A stretch of DNA of 64,000 nucleotides from NCBI GenBank assembly GCA_964572225.1, contig CAZNFR010000001.1, positions 1-64,000 on the forward strand. The letters are read 5' to 3'. The position numbers were made by a program, and so were the translations under genes. Source of the DNA: CAZNFR01 sp964572225. Lineage in GTDB: Bacteria; Bacteroidota; Bacteroidia; Bacteroidales; GCA-2748055. A model generated the notes under the pieces. That model searched no databases. It was not told where the DNA came from and saw only the letters and a list, made by a program, of their open reading frames with translations. Positions within the stretch are counted from its first letter, which is position 1. Every line of letters begins with the position of its first letter. Below, piece by piece: positions 49,810 through 60,028 of this stretch.

Positions 49810-52800
49810 TTAGTTCGCGAGGGTGAAGCGGACGCTGAAGCCGATGTTGGTATTGGAAGTGGGATAGGACAGGGAGATGAAGGGGTTATTGATCCGCTGG
49901 TCCCAGAAAAGCCTGAGATTGAAGCGATCGCTTAGCACATAATCGAGGGTGGTTTTGATGGTGATGATCCTTTGTCCGGCCGTGATCTGGTCGGCATCTT
50001 CGGTGAGCTTGCGGATCACGGTGCGATTGTCCCTGATGGAGAAGTCGGCGCGGACGTTCAGGTCGCTCTTGAATTCCTGACCGTTTATGATGAGTTGAAC
50101 TTCGTTGAAGCGGTAACCGGCGCCAACCACGATCTCCTTGCTGTTCACTTCGTTGATCTGGCTGTTGGCGGTGCTCAGCGACAGGGTTCTGGATCTTTTG
50201 AATTCGATGCGGGTGGTGAGGCTGTTTCTCCAGTCCATATTAAAATTGAAGAGGGGGGAGAACTGTTCGTTGATGGTTACGCTGCTGGCATCGAATACGG
50301 GGATAAAACTGTTGGTAAGGGTGTCATAATTCATGATCAGCTCGGTGGGATTGGAAATGAAGGAACCGATGTTATAGGATGAGCGGTAGGCATGGTTAAG
50401 GGTCAGGCTGTTCATATATTTCTGTATGAAAGGAATTCTTCCGAGTCCGTCGAAAGAAACCCTCCAGTTGGGCATCATCTCCCAGATTTTCGGAATAAAG
50501 TTGAGGCTTACCTTTGAAACGTCTTTTTGTCCGTAGGCAGCGAGGAAGGAGGAGATGAGGACCTGTTGTGAGTTGGGCCCGAAGCCTTCCCAGTAACCGG
50601 TTTCGGGGTTTTTGGTAAGGGTGGTCCCGGGATTGTCGCGCATGTATTGCCTTGCGAGTCTATCGGAAACTACAAGCCGGTATTCATTTTTCATTTTATC
50701 GAAGGCATCGGAGGAGAAATCCAGGTCTTTGGTGTATATCCTTTCAAAAGCCGTTCTCCAGGAGAGGTATGACATGGAGAAATTACCGGTTTCGGTTCTT
50801 CCCCTTAGGGAGTCGGGGGGCAGATTCCCGTTTATGTCGGCCGTAAAGAACTCACTTACATTACTTGCTTCATTCCGGTTTGCCGTCAGATCTACCCGGA
50901 AGCCCTTGAAGGGTTCGAAGGTGGCCCTCAGGTTGAGCTTTTCGGTATGAGTCATGGACCAGGGGGTGTTTATGAGGGAGTCGGAAGAAAGCCAGCCCCG
51001 GTCGAAAGCCCTGACAGGGAAGTCGGGATCCTGGAAGCCTGCAATGTACTGCCATCCCGGTGCCTTCATTCCGTTGAAGGTTTGCATTCCCATGATGCGG
51101 GTTTCGGGAAGGTAACCGGGTAGCATGGAGCCGTCGCTCGTGCTGTAGGTTACGTTAATATTTTTAATCCCGGTAACCACTCTTACGCTGTTTTCGAGGA
51201 TGAGGGTAAGGGGATTTTCGCCAAGCTCTTTGGTTCCGGTAACCACCAGTCGGGCACCCCTTACATCTCTTTCGGGAGCCACCCGAACCCGGTTTTCATT
51301 TATGACTTCAATGCTTGTGGGTACCAGAACCCCTTCACTGTCGAAGACCTCCACCTTGATGTCTTCCGTCCTGAGGCTATGATTAAAATTCCGTGGAAAT
51401 TCAGCCCTCAGCGACTGATTTTCACGGATATAGGTAACCTCTTTGGTTCGTTTTTCACTCATTTGCTCCCTGCTCCGGGCGCTCCGGTATTTTTGGTCAA
51501 TTTCCTTAAAATACCCCACCTTGTTATACAGGTTGGTCATGTTCATCTGACCGTTAAGCTGTGTGGTGTTGGAGTTCCGGATGGTATTTCCCAGGGTGAT
51601 TCCCGGATCGTTAAGGATGGGACCGGTATTCCAGCCATAGGATCCGTTATAGCGTGCAGAAAGGTTGACCCAGTCGAATGCCGGGATCTTATTGATGGGA
51701 ACGTTATAGCCCAGGTTGAACTGATGGGTATAATTCGTGGTTCTTCCGAAGGAAAGGATCTCCTGCCAGATGGAGTCGCGCTTGGCCTCGTAATCATCCT
51801 CGTTCCGGTTCATTCTTCCAATGGGTTCATCGATGCGTGCCACATTGGTGGCAGAGAAATCGAAGGTGAGGGAACGGGTAAGGTCGAATTTAAGGTCGTA
51901 ATAGCGGTTCCACAGAAAATTCTTATTGAACGTGGGTTCAATCTCCAGGAATGGATTGTTCAGGTTTCTGAGTTTTCTTTCAGAGTAGGCCCGGTTGAGG
52001 TCTGTCCTGAAGGAGAGCCGGGATGGCAGGTAGTAAAAATTGAAATCGCGTAAGATTCTGAAATAGGGGGATTTGAATGCCTCAGATTTGGAGAGGGGGG
52101 CTACATTTTGAGGTCTGGAATTGAAATTATAGCTCAGGGCACCCCTGATATTCCTCTGTGTAAAATATTCGGTACCTATATTCCGGCTGAACACCTCGTT
52201 GTAAGAATAGCTTGCCGACCAGTTGGCAAGGTCATAGATCCTGGGCTGTCCCTCGGTTTTCACCTTTCGTACATTGGTAAAGTTGATGCTCCTTCTCCGG
52301 GTATAATCCTGTGCAATGGATTTGATGGAATCCCGGACACCCTCATTTTCCGCATTGTCGAGGGCATCTTTCAGGGGTATATCCGGATCTACGGGGTTAT
52401 ACTGCGGATTGATAATGGTTTCGGAGATCCCGGCATACATGGGAATGGATACTCCGGATTTTTCCGGAAAGAATTTTCCCAGTTCAAAGTTTCCGGAAAT
52501 ATCGTACTGCAGCACTTGTTCCTGGTCTCTTTCCTGGACGGTTTCTTCTATGCTTCCGAAGCCCGGGGTACTGGTATTCCCGGCAAACGTAAGCATTCCG
52601 AAGTCGGACAACTGGGTTGTGAGCCGTCCGTTGGCAGCCCAGCCCCCTTCCTCATTGAACTCGGAGAGTCTGAGTTCATTCAGCCATATTTCTCCCGATT
52701 TGGGCATGCCGTCATCATTTCCCGAGGTGCCTTTACTGGGGTTTCTCACTCCGATCATGATGGTTCGGACATTGGCAAGGTTTGGGTTCCCCGAAACGCT

Positions 52801-55800
52801 CACCCGGTTGCCCTGATTGTCGATAATGGTATAAACCGAATTGGTCTCCACACCGGAATTGGCGTCGCCCAGAGCCCGGTTTCTTCGCTGCTTGACTTCC
52901 TGAAAGATGCTGAGCGGGATATCGAAGCGGTTTTTCCTGGGCCAGACGATCAACCGGTCCGCATCCTCATCGTTATCGTAGCGCCCGGGCGGTGTCAGGA
53001 TCAGGGGTACCTCGTATTCATAGTAGTTATTTTTATAATCCGAGCCCAGCCTGATAAAAGCAGTCAGCTCCCCATCCTCCAGAGGTTCATCCAGAAGGGC
53101 TTCGGCGTGAGCCTCCATCTCTATCTTGTTGTACTGCCGGATATCCAGAAGAAGATTTTTAAAGGCAGCCCTGGAATCTCCGTCCTCAAGGTCGTTTACC
53201 TTAAGCACGATGGATTGTTCGTTAAGTTGCCGGATCTGGGGCTGGGTAGGATCGATAACCCGGTCAATCCCGGGAGGAAGTACGTAGTTAACCGGAATTT
53301 TACCGGCATTCTCTTCAATGTTCACGGCCGAAATGTCAAAACTCCCTTCGGTAGGCTGGGTTCCGGTAAAATCCTCCCGCCCCTGGGTAAGGTCGAGGTT
53401 GTATTTTCTCCATTCTCCTCTTACAAGGTCCAGCCGGGCGAACCTGAGAATGACCGATTCCTGAAAATCGGTCAGGAACATACGCATAAAACGAATGGAT
53501 TTAAAATCCTGAATATCTCCGACGCTTTCTTCAAAATCGGTGATGGGAACACGGAACTGGTACCAAGTCACGGCCGATTTTTCTCCGTTCTCGAAGGTTT
53601 CCTCATCCAATTGCGAATCGACGATGAAATTCCTTCCCACCTCAAGATCCTCCGGTCTCAGACTCACCCGGTACTGGTAATAAGCCTCGCTTTCACTAAG
53701 GGTGTTATCCCGGTTTATATCCTCCACATCGGGAAGGGTGCTCCCGCTGGTCGGGTAGGATTCGGTCGATTGCTCGGAGGTTGGGGAGTTTCCGTCGAGT
53801 CCGTTGTACAACTTATACCGGCTAAGGATATCCAACTGCTGTTCATCGTAATCCGAACCCCGGTAGTAATGAAAATTATCGCTTGAAGGGTCTTCGGCCA
53901 GGCGCGTTAATGCCTCCGGGTTTAGAACCGATTGGAGCTCTGCAAGAAATTCATCATAAAAGCTCTGCTCGTCGGTGTCGCTTAAACCGTCGAGCCCCAC
54001 ATCCTGGTATACCCTGGCTTCAATTTGGTTGTTGAAGGCATTTACAAGGGATTGCACCAGGGGAATCCTACCCCAGACCGTGGTATCCACCTTTTCGACC
54101 ACCGCGGTTGAGGGGAGTCCGTTTTCAAAGGATTTACGGGAGTCTTTCAGCACGTCCTCCGATACATTCCCCAGGTTGAAATACAGATCTCCACCGGGAT
54201 TGTCCTCATCTTCTACAAAGGGATCCATGAGCCAGAACTCGATGAATTCAATGTTGGCTGCTTCAAAGTCGTTAGACTGGATCTCTCTCATGATCCCACC
54301 CCAGCGTTCATCGGGCTCCTGAAGGCTTCCGTCGGGATTCACTCTTTGGGTGTCGAAATTGTACGGTCCTCTTTCCCTGGGGTAGAATGCCAGGTTCAGG
54401 ACCGATATATTGGTGGGAACGTTGTTGGGGGTTTCTTTTTCAGGGAAAATGTCGTTTTCAAATACTTCCCTCACGTAATGACTTGACTGCAGGTCGGGGT
54501 TGTTCTTAATATTTTCGGGTGTAAGTGCATTGTTTCTCAGGAAGAGCGGGTCTATGACGTACCAGGCAAGTCTTGCCCGGTTCATGCCATACCTGAGGTC
54601 ATTATTCAGCTCTGCCTCCGGGAACAATCCTCTGGGTGTACTGGATATGGACCATGCAGCAAAGGATTTCATGTCGAGCGAAGTCTGACTCCCTTCAAAA
54701 TCGTCGATATAAGCATTCCCCTCTTTTTCTATGGCTTTGGAATGTCCGGGGATCAAATGCGCAAATTCGCCCACAAAGGTAATGCTGGAGGGTTCCTTGG
54801 CTTCGATCAGAGGTATCTTATCGACCAGGGTAGTCAGAAACTGCGACCGGGTGCGGTAAGAAGTGTTCAATCCCCAGATGGTATTGGAGATAGGCTCATC
54901 GCCGATACTTACTTTCTGGGTGAGGGGTCTTTCGGTAAGATTCATGATGGTGGCCCCAACGTTGAAATCCTCTGAGAGGCGATAATCGAGGTGGGTTCCG
55001 ACCAGGGTTTTGGTCTGGATGTTAAACAGGGAATTGCTCTCGAGAGAAATTCTCAGAGGGGTTCCCGATTCCAGGATACCCTGATTTATGATGGTGACCC
55101 TTCCCAGGGTATAATCAACGGTATAGTCAGAACCTTCGGTCAGTTGCCGGCCCCCGGCGGAAACCACCACGGAGCCTTCCGGGATGTTCATGGCATTGAG
55201 CATGATCTCGGAACTTGAGGATGACTGGTAAAAACCGGAAAGCAGAAACTTGTTTTTTTCGGCTACCTGCTGGGCCCGGGTCATGGTCGAATCGTAGAGC
55301 TCCTGGAAAACATAACGATCTATCACGCTTGGATCCTCCCCGATATTCTCGACAATAATTTCCCTAAGATCAGATCCGAAAGGTTCGATAAGCGGGAAAA
55401 AGATCCTTCCGTTGGATGGGGTGATGGTTATTCCCGGAATGTAATCGAATAATCCGTCGGGGTAAGGATCGTTGTTTGAGTTCAGGTTGTCCAGATTCAG
55501 CAGGCCCAGAAGGATCTTTTTGTTCAGATCCCCTTCCGGGATGTAATTGATGGCATTCCCCGTCCGATCGTCCTGATAAAGCACATCCAGGGTAAAATCC
55601 TCGGGATTCACCTGGTAGGCCCCGATGGCATAAACGTTTTTCATCATCAGGTCCCAGGTATAGGAAACCGGGGTGAAGTTGGTTGATTTCAGCAGCTTAA
55701 GGTAAAGGGCACTGGGTGCACTGATCCCGCTGGAGGTGGAAAGTTCTCCCACACGATAGGTCCTGCCGTTCAGGGTGTATTCGTAGGCAACCGCCAGAAC

Positions 55801-57192
55801 TTCATCCGAGTTCAGGGCAGCATTGAGGGAGATATACCCCAGTTGTTCGTTGTAGGAAAACTCCCTGGGCGAGAGTCTCCTGGCATTTTCAATCTTTTCG
55901 TAATCCTGTCCGAGATTAAAGGCTGAAAGGACGGAGGTAACATCATTGATGTTTCTTGCCCCGCTATAGCTGGAGGTCATCTCACGGTAGAGGTCGTTTT
56001 TCTCATTCCGCGGCCAGTTGCCGGCTTCCAGAACATTGAAAACCTCGTTATAAGGCTCGGCTTCACCGATATCCGTGAAGGCGACTATGTTTCTGGACTC
56101 GTCGAAATTACTGGTTTTATTGGTCACCCATACCTCAATACGGGTGATGTTGATCCCGGAATTGATGACAGGAAGGTTGGCGAGAGCCTGGTTATAATTA
56201 TCCCGGAAATAATCGGAAAGGAAGAAGTGCTTGTTTGCATCGTATTTGTCGATGGTAATCTCAAATTCCTGTATCTGAGCTCCCCCTTCCACTTCAATTA
56301 CCGAGGTTTCTCCTCTTTGTTGAGAAAAAACGGTGGTCATATTTAACCTGCCGAACTGCATCTCGGTTTTTAGTCCGAAAAGGCTCTGGGATCCTGTGAT
56401 CAGTGAACCCGTGAGGGGGAGTGAAACATTACCGGCTTCGATCTTTTTGATGATTTCGTCCTCTTTTCCGCTGTACTCCAGCTTGGTCTGGTTTTCGAAA
56501 TCGAAGGTGGCTTCGGTATTGTAGTTTACATCAAGATTCATTTTATCTCCGATGGATCCCGAAACATTCATCAGGATCTTCTCTTCGAAGGTAAAGGAAG
56601 GGGTACGTCTGAGGCGCTCTGTGAGTGTGGGATTGTCCACTTTGGAAAGGTTAAAGCCAAATATAAGCTCGGCGCTCCCCGATGGGGTGATATTGATGGC
56701 ATTACTTCCGAAGACCCGGTCGAAGGCCTCCCCCCCAATGTTAAGCTGAGGGATGAGGGAGGACTGGTTTTCAAGGTTTTCGCTCATGGCTCTTTCCCGC
56801 CAGTAATCGCTTATGAATTGTTGTCTTTCCCATTCCATGTATTCCTCCCTGGAGAGGGTGTTGGGAACGCGGTAACGGGAACGGCCAATTTTCTCCACGA
56901 AATAATACTGTCCGGTGGAAGGATCGTATTCAATAACTCTCTCAACGTTGGAGGGTTTTCGGAGGTAGAGGGGAGAAGAGGGCTCCTCATTTCCGGTCGG
57001 GGTATATCGTTTTTCCTCAAAGGGGTACTGAAGATCAATGGTGTCGGGAGGCTGGTAAAAAGAGGGAATCTCCGGCAGTGGCCTGGTGAGATAAGGATCT
57101 TCGGTCAGGGGATTTGCCAGTATCGTTAGCGGAGAAAGCAAAAGACCAATGAAAAAGACCAGCGAATTTATATTTGCCTCTCTGTTTGTCAA
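49810..57192 (-). CDS. sprA: Gliding/type IX secretion translocon protein SprA
   Basis: SprA of 2,460 residues, the giant outer-membrane barrel through which type IX secretion substrates pass. A signal peptide ends near residue 26 (LLLSPLTILANP). The N-terminal part contains the family segments SGSIGDKMNLDVNYNTEATFDFENQTKLEY and, in the middle, NAYIDDFEGSQTSLDM and GRIFFPLIEPFG (named by their cores). The C-terminus ends in a barrel strand GFSVRFTLAN. Length is normal for the family. It begins 10 bp after the ruvA stop, an arrangement common in this phylum. Its presence implies a type IX secretion system and possibly gliding; no other por/gld genes are in the window. Confidence 0.95.
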   Translation of the reverse strand: MTNREANINSLVFFIGLLLSPLTILANPLTEDPYLTRPLPEIPSFYQPPDTIDLQYPFEEKRYTPTGNEEPSSPLYLRKPSNVERVIEYDPSTGQYYFVEKIGRSRYRVPNTLSREEYMEWERQQFISDYWRERAMSENLENQSSLIPQLNIGGEAFDRVFGSNAINITPSGSAELIFGFNLSKVDNPTLTERLRRTPSFTFEEKILMNVSGSIGDKMNLDVNYNTEATFDFENQTKLEYSGKEDEIIKKIEAGNVSLPLTGSLITGSQSLFGLKTEMQFGRLNMTTVFSQQRGETSVIEVEGGAQIQEFEITIDKYDANKHFFLSDYFRDNYNQALANLPVINSGINITRIEVWVTNKTSNFDESRNIVAFTDIGEAEPYNEVFNVLEAGNWPRNEKNDLYREMTSSYSGARNINDVTSVLSAFNLGQDYEKIENARRLSPREFSYNEQLGYISLNAALNSDEVLAVAYEYTLNGRTYRVGELSTSSGISAPSALYLKLLKSTNFTPVSYTWDLMMKNVYAIGAYQVNPEDFTLDVLYQDDRTGNAINYIPEGDLNKKILLGLLNLDNLNSNNDPYPDGLFDYIPGITITPSNGRIFFPLIEPFGSDLREIIVENIGEDPSVIDRYVFQELYDSTMTRAQQVAEKNKFLLSGFYQSSSSSEIMLNAMNIPEGSVVVSAGGRQLTEGSDYTVDYTLGRVTIINQGILESGTPLRISLESNSLFNIQTKTLVGTHLDYRLSEDFNVGATIMNLTERPLTQKVSIGDEPISNTIWGLNTSYRTRSQFLTTLVDKIPLIEAKEPSSITFVGEFAHLIPGHSKAIEKEGNAYIDDFEGSQTSLDMKSFAAWSISSTPRGLFPEAELNNDLRYGMNRARLAWYVIDPLFLRNNALTPENIKNNPDLQSSHYVREVFENDIFPEKETPNNVPTNISVLNLAFYPRERGPYNFDTQRVNPDGSLQEPDERWGGIMREIQSNDFEAANIEFIEFWLMDPFVEDEDNPGGDLYFNLGNVSEDVLKDSRKSFENGLPSTAVVEKVDTTVWGRIPLVQSLVNAFNNQIEARVYQDVGLDGLSDTDEQSFYDEFLAELQSVLNPEALTRLAEDPSSDNFHYYRGSDYDEQQLDILSRYKLYNGLDGNSPTSEQSTESYPTSGSTLPDVEDINRDNTLSESEAYYQYRVSLRPEDLEVGRNFIVDSQLDEETFENGEKSAVTWYQFRVPITDFEESVGDIQDFKSIRFMRMFLTDFQESVILRFARLDLVRGEWRKYNLDLTQGREDFTGTQPTEGSFDISAVNIEENAGKIPVNYVLPPGIDRVIDPTQPQIRQLNEQSIVLKVNDLEDGDSRAAFKNLLLDIRQYNKIEMEAHAEALLDEPLEDGELTAFIRLGSDYKNNYYEYEVPLILTPPGRYDNDEDADRLIVWPRKNRFDIPLSIFQEVKQRRNRALGDANSGVETNSVYTIIDNQGNRVSVSGNPNLANVRTIMIGVRNPSKGTSGNDDGMPKSGEIWLNELRLSEFNEEGGWAANGRLTTQLSDFGMLTFAGNTSTPGFGSIEETVQERDQEQVLQYDISGNFELGKFFPEKSGVSIPMYAGISETIINPQYNPVDPDIPLKDALDNAENEGVRDSIKSIAQDYTRRRSINFTNVRKVKTEGQPRIYDLANWSASYSYNEVFSRNIGTEYFTQRNIRGALSYNFNSRPQNVAPLSKSEAFKSPYFRILRDFNFYYLPSRLSFRTDLNRAYSERKLRNLNNPFLEIEPTFNKNFLWNRYYDLKFDLTRSLTFDFSATNVARIDEPIGRMNRNEDDYEAKRDSIWQEILSFGRTTNYTHQFNLGYNVPINKIPAFDWVNLSARYNGSYGWNTGPILNDPGITLGNTIRNSNTTQLNGQMNMTNLYNKVGYFKEIDQKYRSARSREQMSEKRTKEVTYIRENQSLRAEFPRNFNHSLRTEDIKVEVFDSEGVLVPTSIEVINENRVRVAPERDVRGARLVVTGTKELGENPLTLILENSVRVVTGIKNINVTYSTSDGSMLPGYLPETRIMGMQTFNGMKAPGWQYIAGFQDPDFPVRAFDRGWLSSDSLINTPWSMTHTEKLNLRATFEPFKGFRVDLTANRNEASNVSEFFTADINGNLPPDSLRGRTETGNFSMSYLSWRTAFERIYTKDLDFSSDAFDKMKNEYRLVVSDRLARQYMRDNPGTTLTKNPETGYWEGFGPNSQQVLISSFLAAYGQKDVSKVSLNFIPKIWEMMPNWRVSFDGLGRIPFIQKYMNSLTLNHAYRSSYNIGSFISNPTELIMNYDTLTNSFIPVFDASSVTINEQFSPLFNFNMDWRNSLTTRIEFKRSRTLSLSTANSQINEVNSKEIVVGAGYRFNEVQLIINGQEFKSDLNVRADFSIRDNRTVIRKLTEDADQITAGQRIITIKTTLDYVLSDRFNLRLFWDQRINNPFISLSYPTSNTNIGFSVRFTLAN

Positions 57193-57202
57193 AAGATTAT
57201 AA

Positions 57203-57784
57203 TTACAACAGTTTTAATGCTTCTTTGATTAGCTCCTCGACAGTCTGTGCAGGTTTCTCGGAGAGAAGTTTACCGACTGTTTTTTCTACTTGTTTTTTAC
57301 CAAAGCCAAGAGCGACTAATGCAGATAACGCTTCTTCACGGATAGTATTGCGCTCGGAAAGGAATAATTCATCCAGTCCTTCCGATTTGCCGATCTTATC
57401 TTTCAGGTCAACGATTACCCTCTGGGCAGTTTTCGCTCCAATGCCTTTGATACCCTGGAGTACAGGAACATTCCCCTGGAGTATGGCCTCCCTTACCTCA
57501 TCGGGAGAAAGGGAGGAAAGAATGATCCGGGCGGTATTGGGACCTATTCCGCTGACGGATATGAGCTGCCGGAAGATCTCCCTTTCCTCGGGGCTGACAA
57601 AACCATAGAGGATATGGGCATCTTCCCTTACCACCTGATGGATATATAAGCGTAGAAAGGAGGAATCGGAAATGGAGGAGAAGGAATGAAGGGAGATGTT
57701 AATAAAATATCCTGTTCCCCCGTCCTTAATAACGACGGATGCAGGTGTTTTGAGGATGATCTCCCCTTCGATGAATTCGTACAT
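57203..57784 (-). CDS. ruvA: Holliday junction branch migration protein RuvA
   Basis: RuvA of 193 residues, the junction-binding subunit that loads the RuvB motor. The N-terminal OB fold begins MYEFIEGEI, the central helix-hairpin-helix pair is ISVSGIGPNTARIILSSL and IKGIGAKTAQRVIVDLKDKIG, and the C-terminal domain III (ALVALGFGKKQVEKTVGKLL) contacts RuvB. ruvB is not in the window. It sits just upstream of sprA (10 bp), likely driving its transcription. Confidence 0.96.
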   Translation of the reverse strand: MYEFIEGEIILKTPASVVIKDGGTGYFINISLHSFSSISDSSFLRLYIHQVVREDAHILYGFVSPEEREIFRQLISVSGIGPNTARIILSSLSPDEVREAILQGNVPVLQGIKGIGAKTAQRVIVDLKDKIGKSEGLDELFLSERNTIREEALSALVALGFGKKQVEKTVGKLLSEKPAQTVEELIKEALKLL

Positions 57785-57827
57785 ACCGGATTAATTTAGG
57801 GCTAAAATAATCAAAAATCCCAGCCTT

Positions 57828-58337
57828 TCAATCGCGGATAAGATCTGCAATTTTCTTACCCCAGTTTTCAATGATCTCCCAGTCCCGGAAATCCCCTACC
57901 GCTGCCTTGATATTTTTGATCATCCATTTTTCCATGCCCGAAAGTTTTTCCATTTCCATATTTCCATGGAAGACCACGATATCATCCGGACTGGTTTTTT
58001 TCACCAGAGGTTCGAGCTTGGATGGATATTTCCAGCCTTTCAGCAATTCTTCAGGATCCCCCTCACCCGTGGGTCCGCTGGAGAAAATAAAGAAGGCTTT
58101 CTCCGCAAGGATGTCCTGGTGTTCTTCCATAAACCGGATAGCATCCTTCCTCCAACGGCCTATATAGATTGCGCTTCCCAGTATGACCACATCATAATCA
58201 CCGACATTCGCGGCGTCTCCGGCCTGTTCCAGGCTAACCTCATTGCCGGCCTTTTCAATTATCTCCTGCAGTTTTGTTGCGATTTCCCGGGTAGTGCCGT
58301 ATTTCGTGGCATAGGTGATCAAAACTTTTTTACTCAT
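57828..58337 (-). CDS. Flavodoxin-domain protein, HemG-like
   Basis: Flavodoxin-like protein of 169 residues. The FMN phosphate loop is YATKYGTTREIA (9-20), then VVILGSAIYIGRWRKDA and FFIFSSGPTGEGDPEE, which follow the menaquinone-dependent protoporphyrinogen oxidase HemG (Flavodoxin_5) pattern. In E. coli HemG this protein oxidises protoporphyrinogen IX using menaquinone. Here a HemY-type enzyme already sits in the porphyrin operon, so this copy may have another redox role or serve anaerobically. It lies 43 bp upstream of ruvA on the same strand. Confidence 0.8.
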   Translation of the reverse strand: MSKKVLITYATKYGTTREIATKLQEIIEKAGNEVSLEQAGDAANVGDYDVVILGSAIYIGRWRKDAIRFMEEHQDILAEKAFFIFSSGPTGEGDPEELLKGWKYPSKLEPLVKKTSPDDIVVFHGNMEMEKLSGMEKWMIKNIKAAVGDFRDWEIIENWGKKIADLIRD

Positions 58338-58473
58338 GTTGATTTGGTTTTAAATTGCATGGCATTTTCGGGCATTAAAGATAACATGCATTTTGGAATC
58401 TTTAAAGGGAATCCCCCCTGCTATTGCAATTAATATGTGAGGCCCGTTCAGGAAAGGAAGAGTGAGGGCTTAT

Positions 58474-59811
58474 TCACGGTTCTACCTCTTTTTGATCGAA
58501 GCGGAACCAATCCAGATCCAGGACAGGATCTTCCGATTCGCTTTCAAATTTCACCCAGAGAGCCTGGTTCCCCGTGAGGTTGTCGGTCCCGGCCGAAAGA
58601 AGAATCCAATCCTCTGAACTCTCCTCCTGAGCCGGAACATCAATGGTGGCAAAAGGACGCCGCCAGGGCATCCCGGCCGAAAAGACGATTTTTCCGGCAG
58701 GTCCCCGAGTACGCAGTCTGACCGTCACCGAATCACATCCTTTATCGAAATCAAGGTATTTGAATGCAATTCTGTCGTCGGCAGTTATCCCCGTAAGCTC
58801 TTCCCCGCCCTCAGGGTTCAAACTTATCCGGCAATTCCCGAAAAGGAGACAGGCCCTTTCAGCCTTAACTGGAATATAGGGCGATAATGGTAATCCGGCA
58901 CCCTGAGTGGTCATCTCTACCTCCGGAATGCTGCCATCTTCCCTGAATTGGATGGGTTCAATACACATTTTGCGGATTTTCCGGCTATTATGGGTTCCCC
59001 TGTGATAAAAAACATACCACTGATCCCTGAATTTCGCAATGGAGCCGTGATTGTTCCAGTTGGAGGGATCGGAATTATCATTATCGATGATCACCCCCCG
59101 GTAGGTGTAGGGACCCATAGGGTGGGTACTCGTGGTGTAACCAAGGCAACTGGGGGTATTGGTACGACTCATATCTGCGTAAACCAGATAGTACAGGCCG
59201 TTTCTTTTGGTCATGAAGGCACCCTCATGGAAATAGTGCTCCTCTTCGGTCAGAATATTATCCTTTATCGAAAGTGTATCAATTTGACACATATTTTGTT
59301 TCAAAATGGCCATTTTCAGGCTGAACTGGCCCCAGACGTAATAGGCTGTACCGTCATCGTCAATGAAAACCCCCGGATCGATCTCGCTGTATTTTCCGGT
59401 GTTCATTATTTTCCCCTTTCCGAAAGGACCTGTAGGGGAGTCAGACACGGCAACCCCCTCGGCATTTTCGGGGTCGGGCTGACAATAATACAGGTACCAT
59501 TTGCCGTCCCTGTACATGCAGTCGGGGGCAAAAAGGAGTTTGTCGTTGTAATCCACTTTATCGTCGGGACCTTTCGAAGAAAATACGTTTTCATGAACCT
59601 CCCAGTTTAACATATCTGAGGTGGACAGTAAATGGTAGCGGTGTGAGCAATAGTATTCCGTGCTTTCATCGACCGATCCGTAGATGTATAGTTTTCCGTC
59701 ATTCCAGACGTGGGCTGTCGGGTCGGCCATGAAAACTCCTTCGGGGAGAATGGGGTTCTGGGCGAAAACAGAGGTTGAAGAAAGGAGGAAAAGGAAAATG
59801 AAAAGCTTCAT
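58474..59811 (-). CDS. GH43-family glycoside hydrolase with C-terminal CBM-like domain
   Basis: Secreted glycosidase of 445 residues with a signal peptide (SSTSVFAQ, cleavage near 18). The five-bladed propeller of GH43 is indicated by the catalytic base Asp30 (MADPTAHVW), the pKa-setting Asp145 (YSEIDPGVF) and the acid Glu196 (YFHEGAFM). The ~125 C-terminal residues look like a CBM6-type sugar-binding module (DRIAFKYLDFDKGCDSVTVRLRTRG and the end DPVLDLDWFRF, named by their cores). Family members are arabinofuranosidases and xylosidases; substrate is not decided here. It stands alone next to the CARDB protein, with no SusC/SusD pair. Confidence 0.87.
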   Translation of the reverse strand: MKLFIFLFLLSSTSVFAQNPILPEGVFMADPTAHVWNDGKLYIYGSVDESTEYYCSHRYHLLSTSDMLNWEVHENVFSSKGPDDKVDYNDKLLFAPDCMYRDGKWYLYYCQPDPENAEGVAVSDSPTGPFGKGKIMNTGKYSEIDPGVFIDDDGTAYYVWGQFSLKMAILKQNMCQIDTLSIKDNILTEEEHYFHEGAFMTKRNGLYYLVYADMSRTNTPSCLGYTTSTHPMGPYTYRGVIIDNDNSDPSNWNNHGSIAKFRDQWYVFYHRGTHNSRKIRKMCIEPIQFREDGSIPEVEMTTQGAGLPLSPYIPVKAERACLLFGNCRISLNPEGGEELTGITADDRIAFKYLDFDKGCDSVTVRLRTRGPAGKIVFSAGMPWRRPFATIDVPAQEESSEDWILLSAGTDNLTGNQALWVKFESESEDPVLDLDWFRFDQKEVEP

Positions 59812-60028
59812 TAGATTGATTTTAAATGAGTAGGATCCAGGTGCATCTGCATTTATAGCACACTGGTAAACAGGAAAATAGAAGCACTTGTATGCAAAGT
59901 CTTCCTTTCTAAAAATAATAAAATTTCCCGGTACGGGGAAAACTTAAGGTTAATTTAATATACCCTTGGTTTTGGTTTTCGTAAGACCAGCATGATTCGG
60001 AAGTCAAACTAACTAACATTCCTCTCCA

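Noticed and set aside
52108..53886. 592-codon open frame on the plus strand
   Set aside because: It lies wholly antisense to sprA, in a register that mirrors its codons, and the translation has no domain pattern. sprA is certain.
59924..59941. TTTCCC/GGGAAA inverted repeat between the GH43 and CARDB genes
   Set aside because: Six-base arms with a short loop are likely by chance, and no T run or paired promoter box supports a role.
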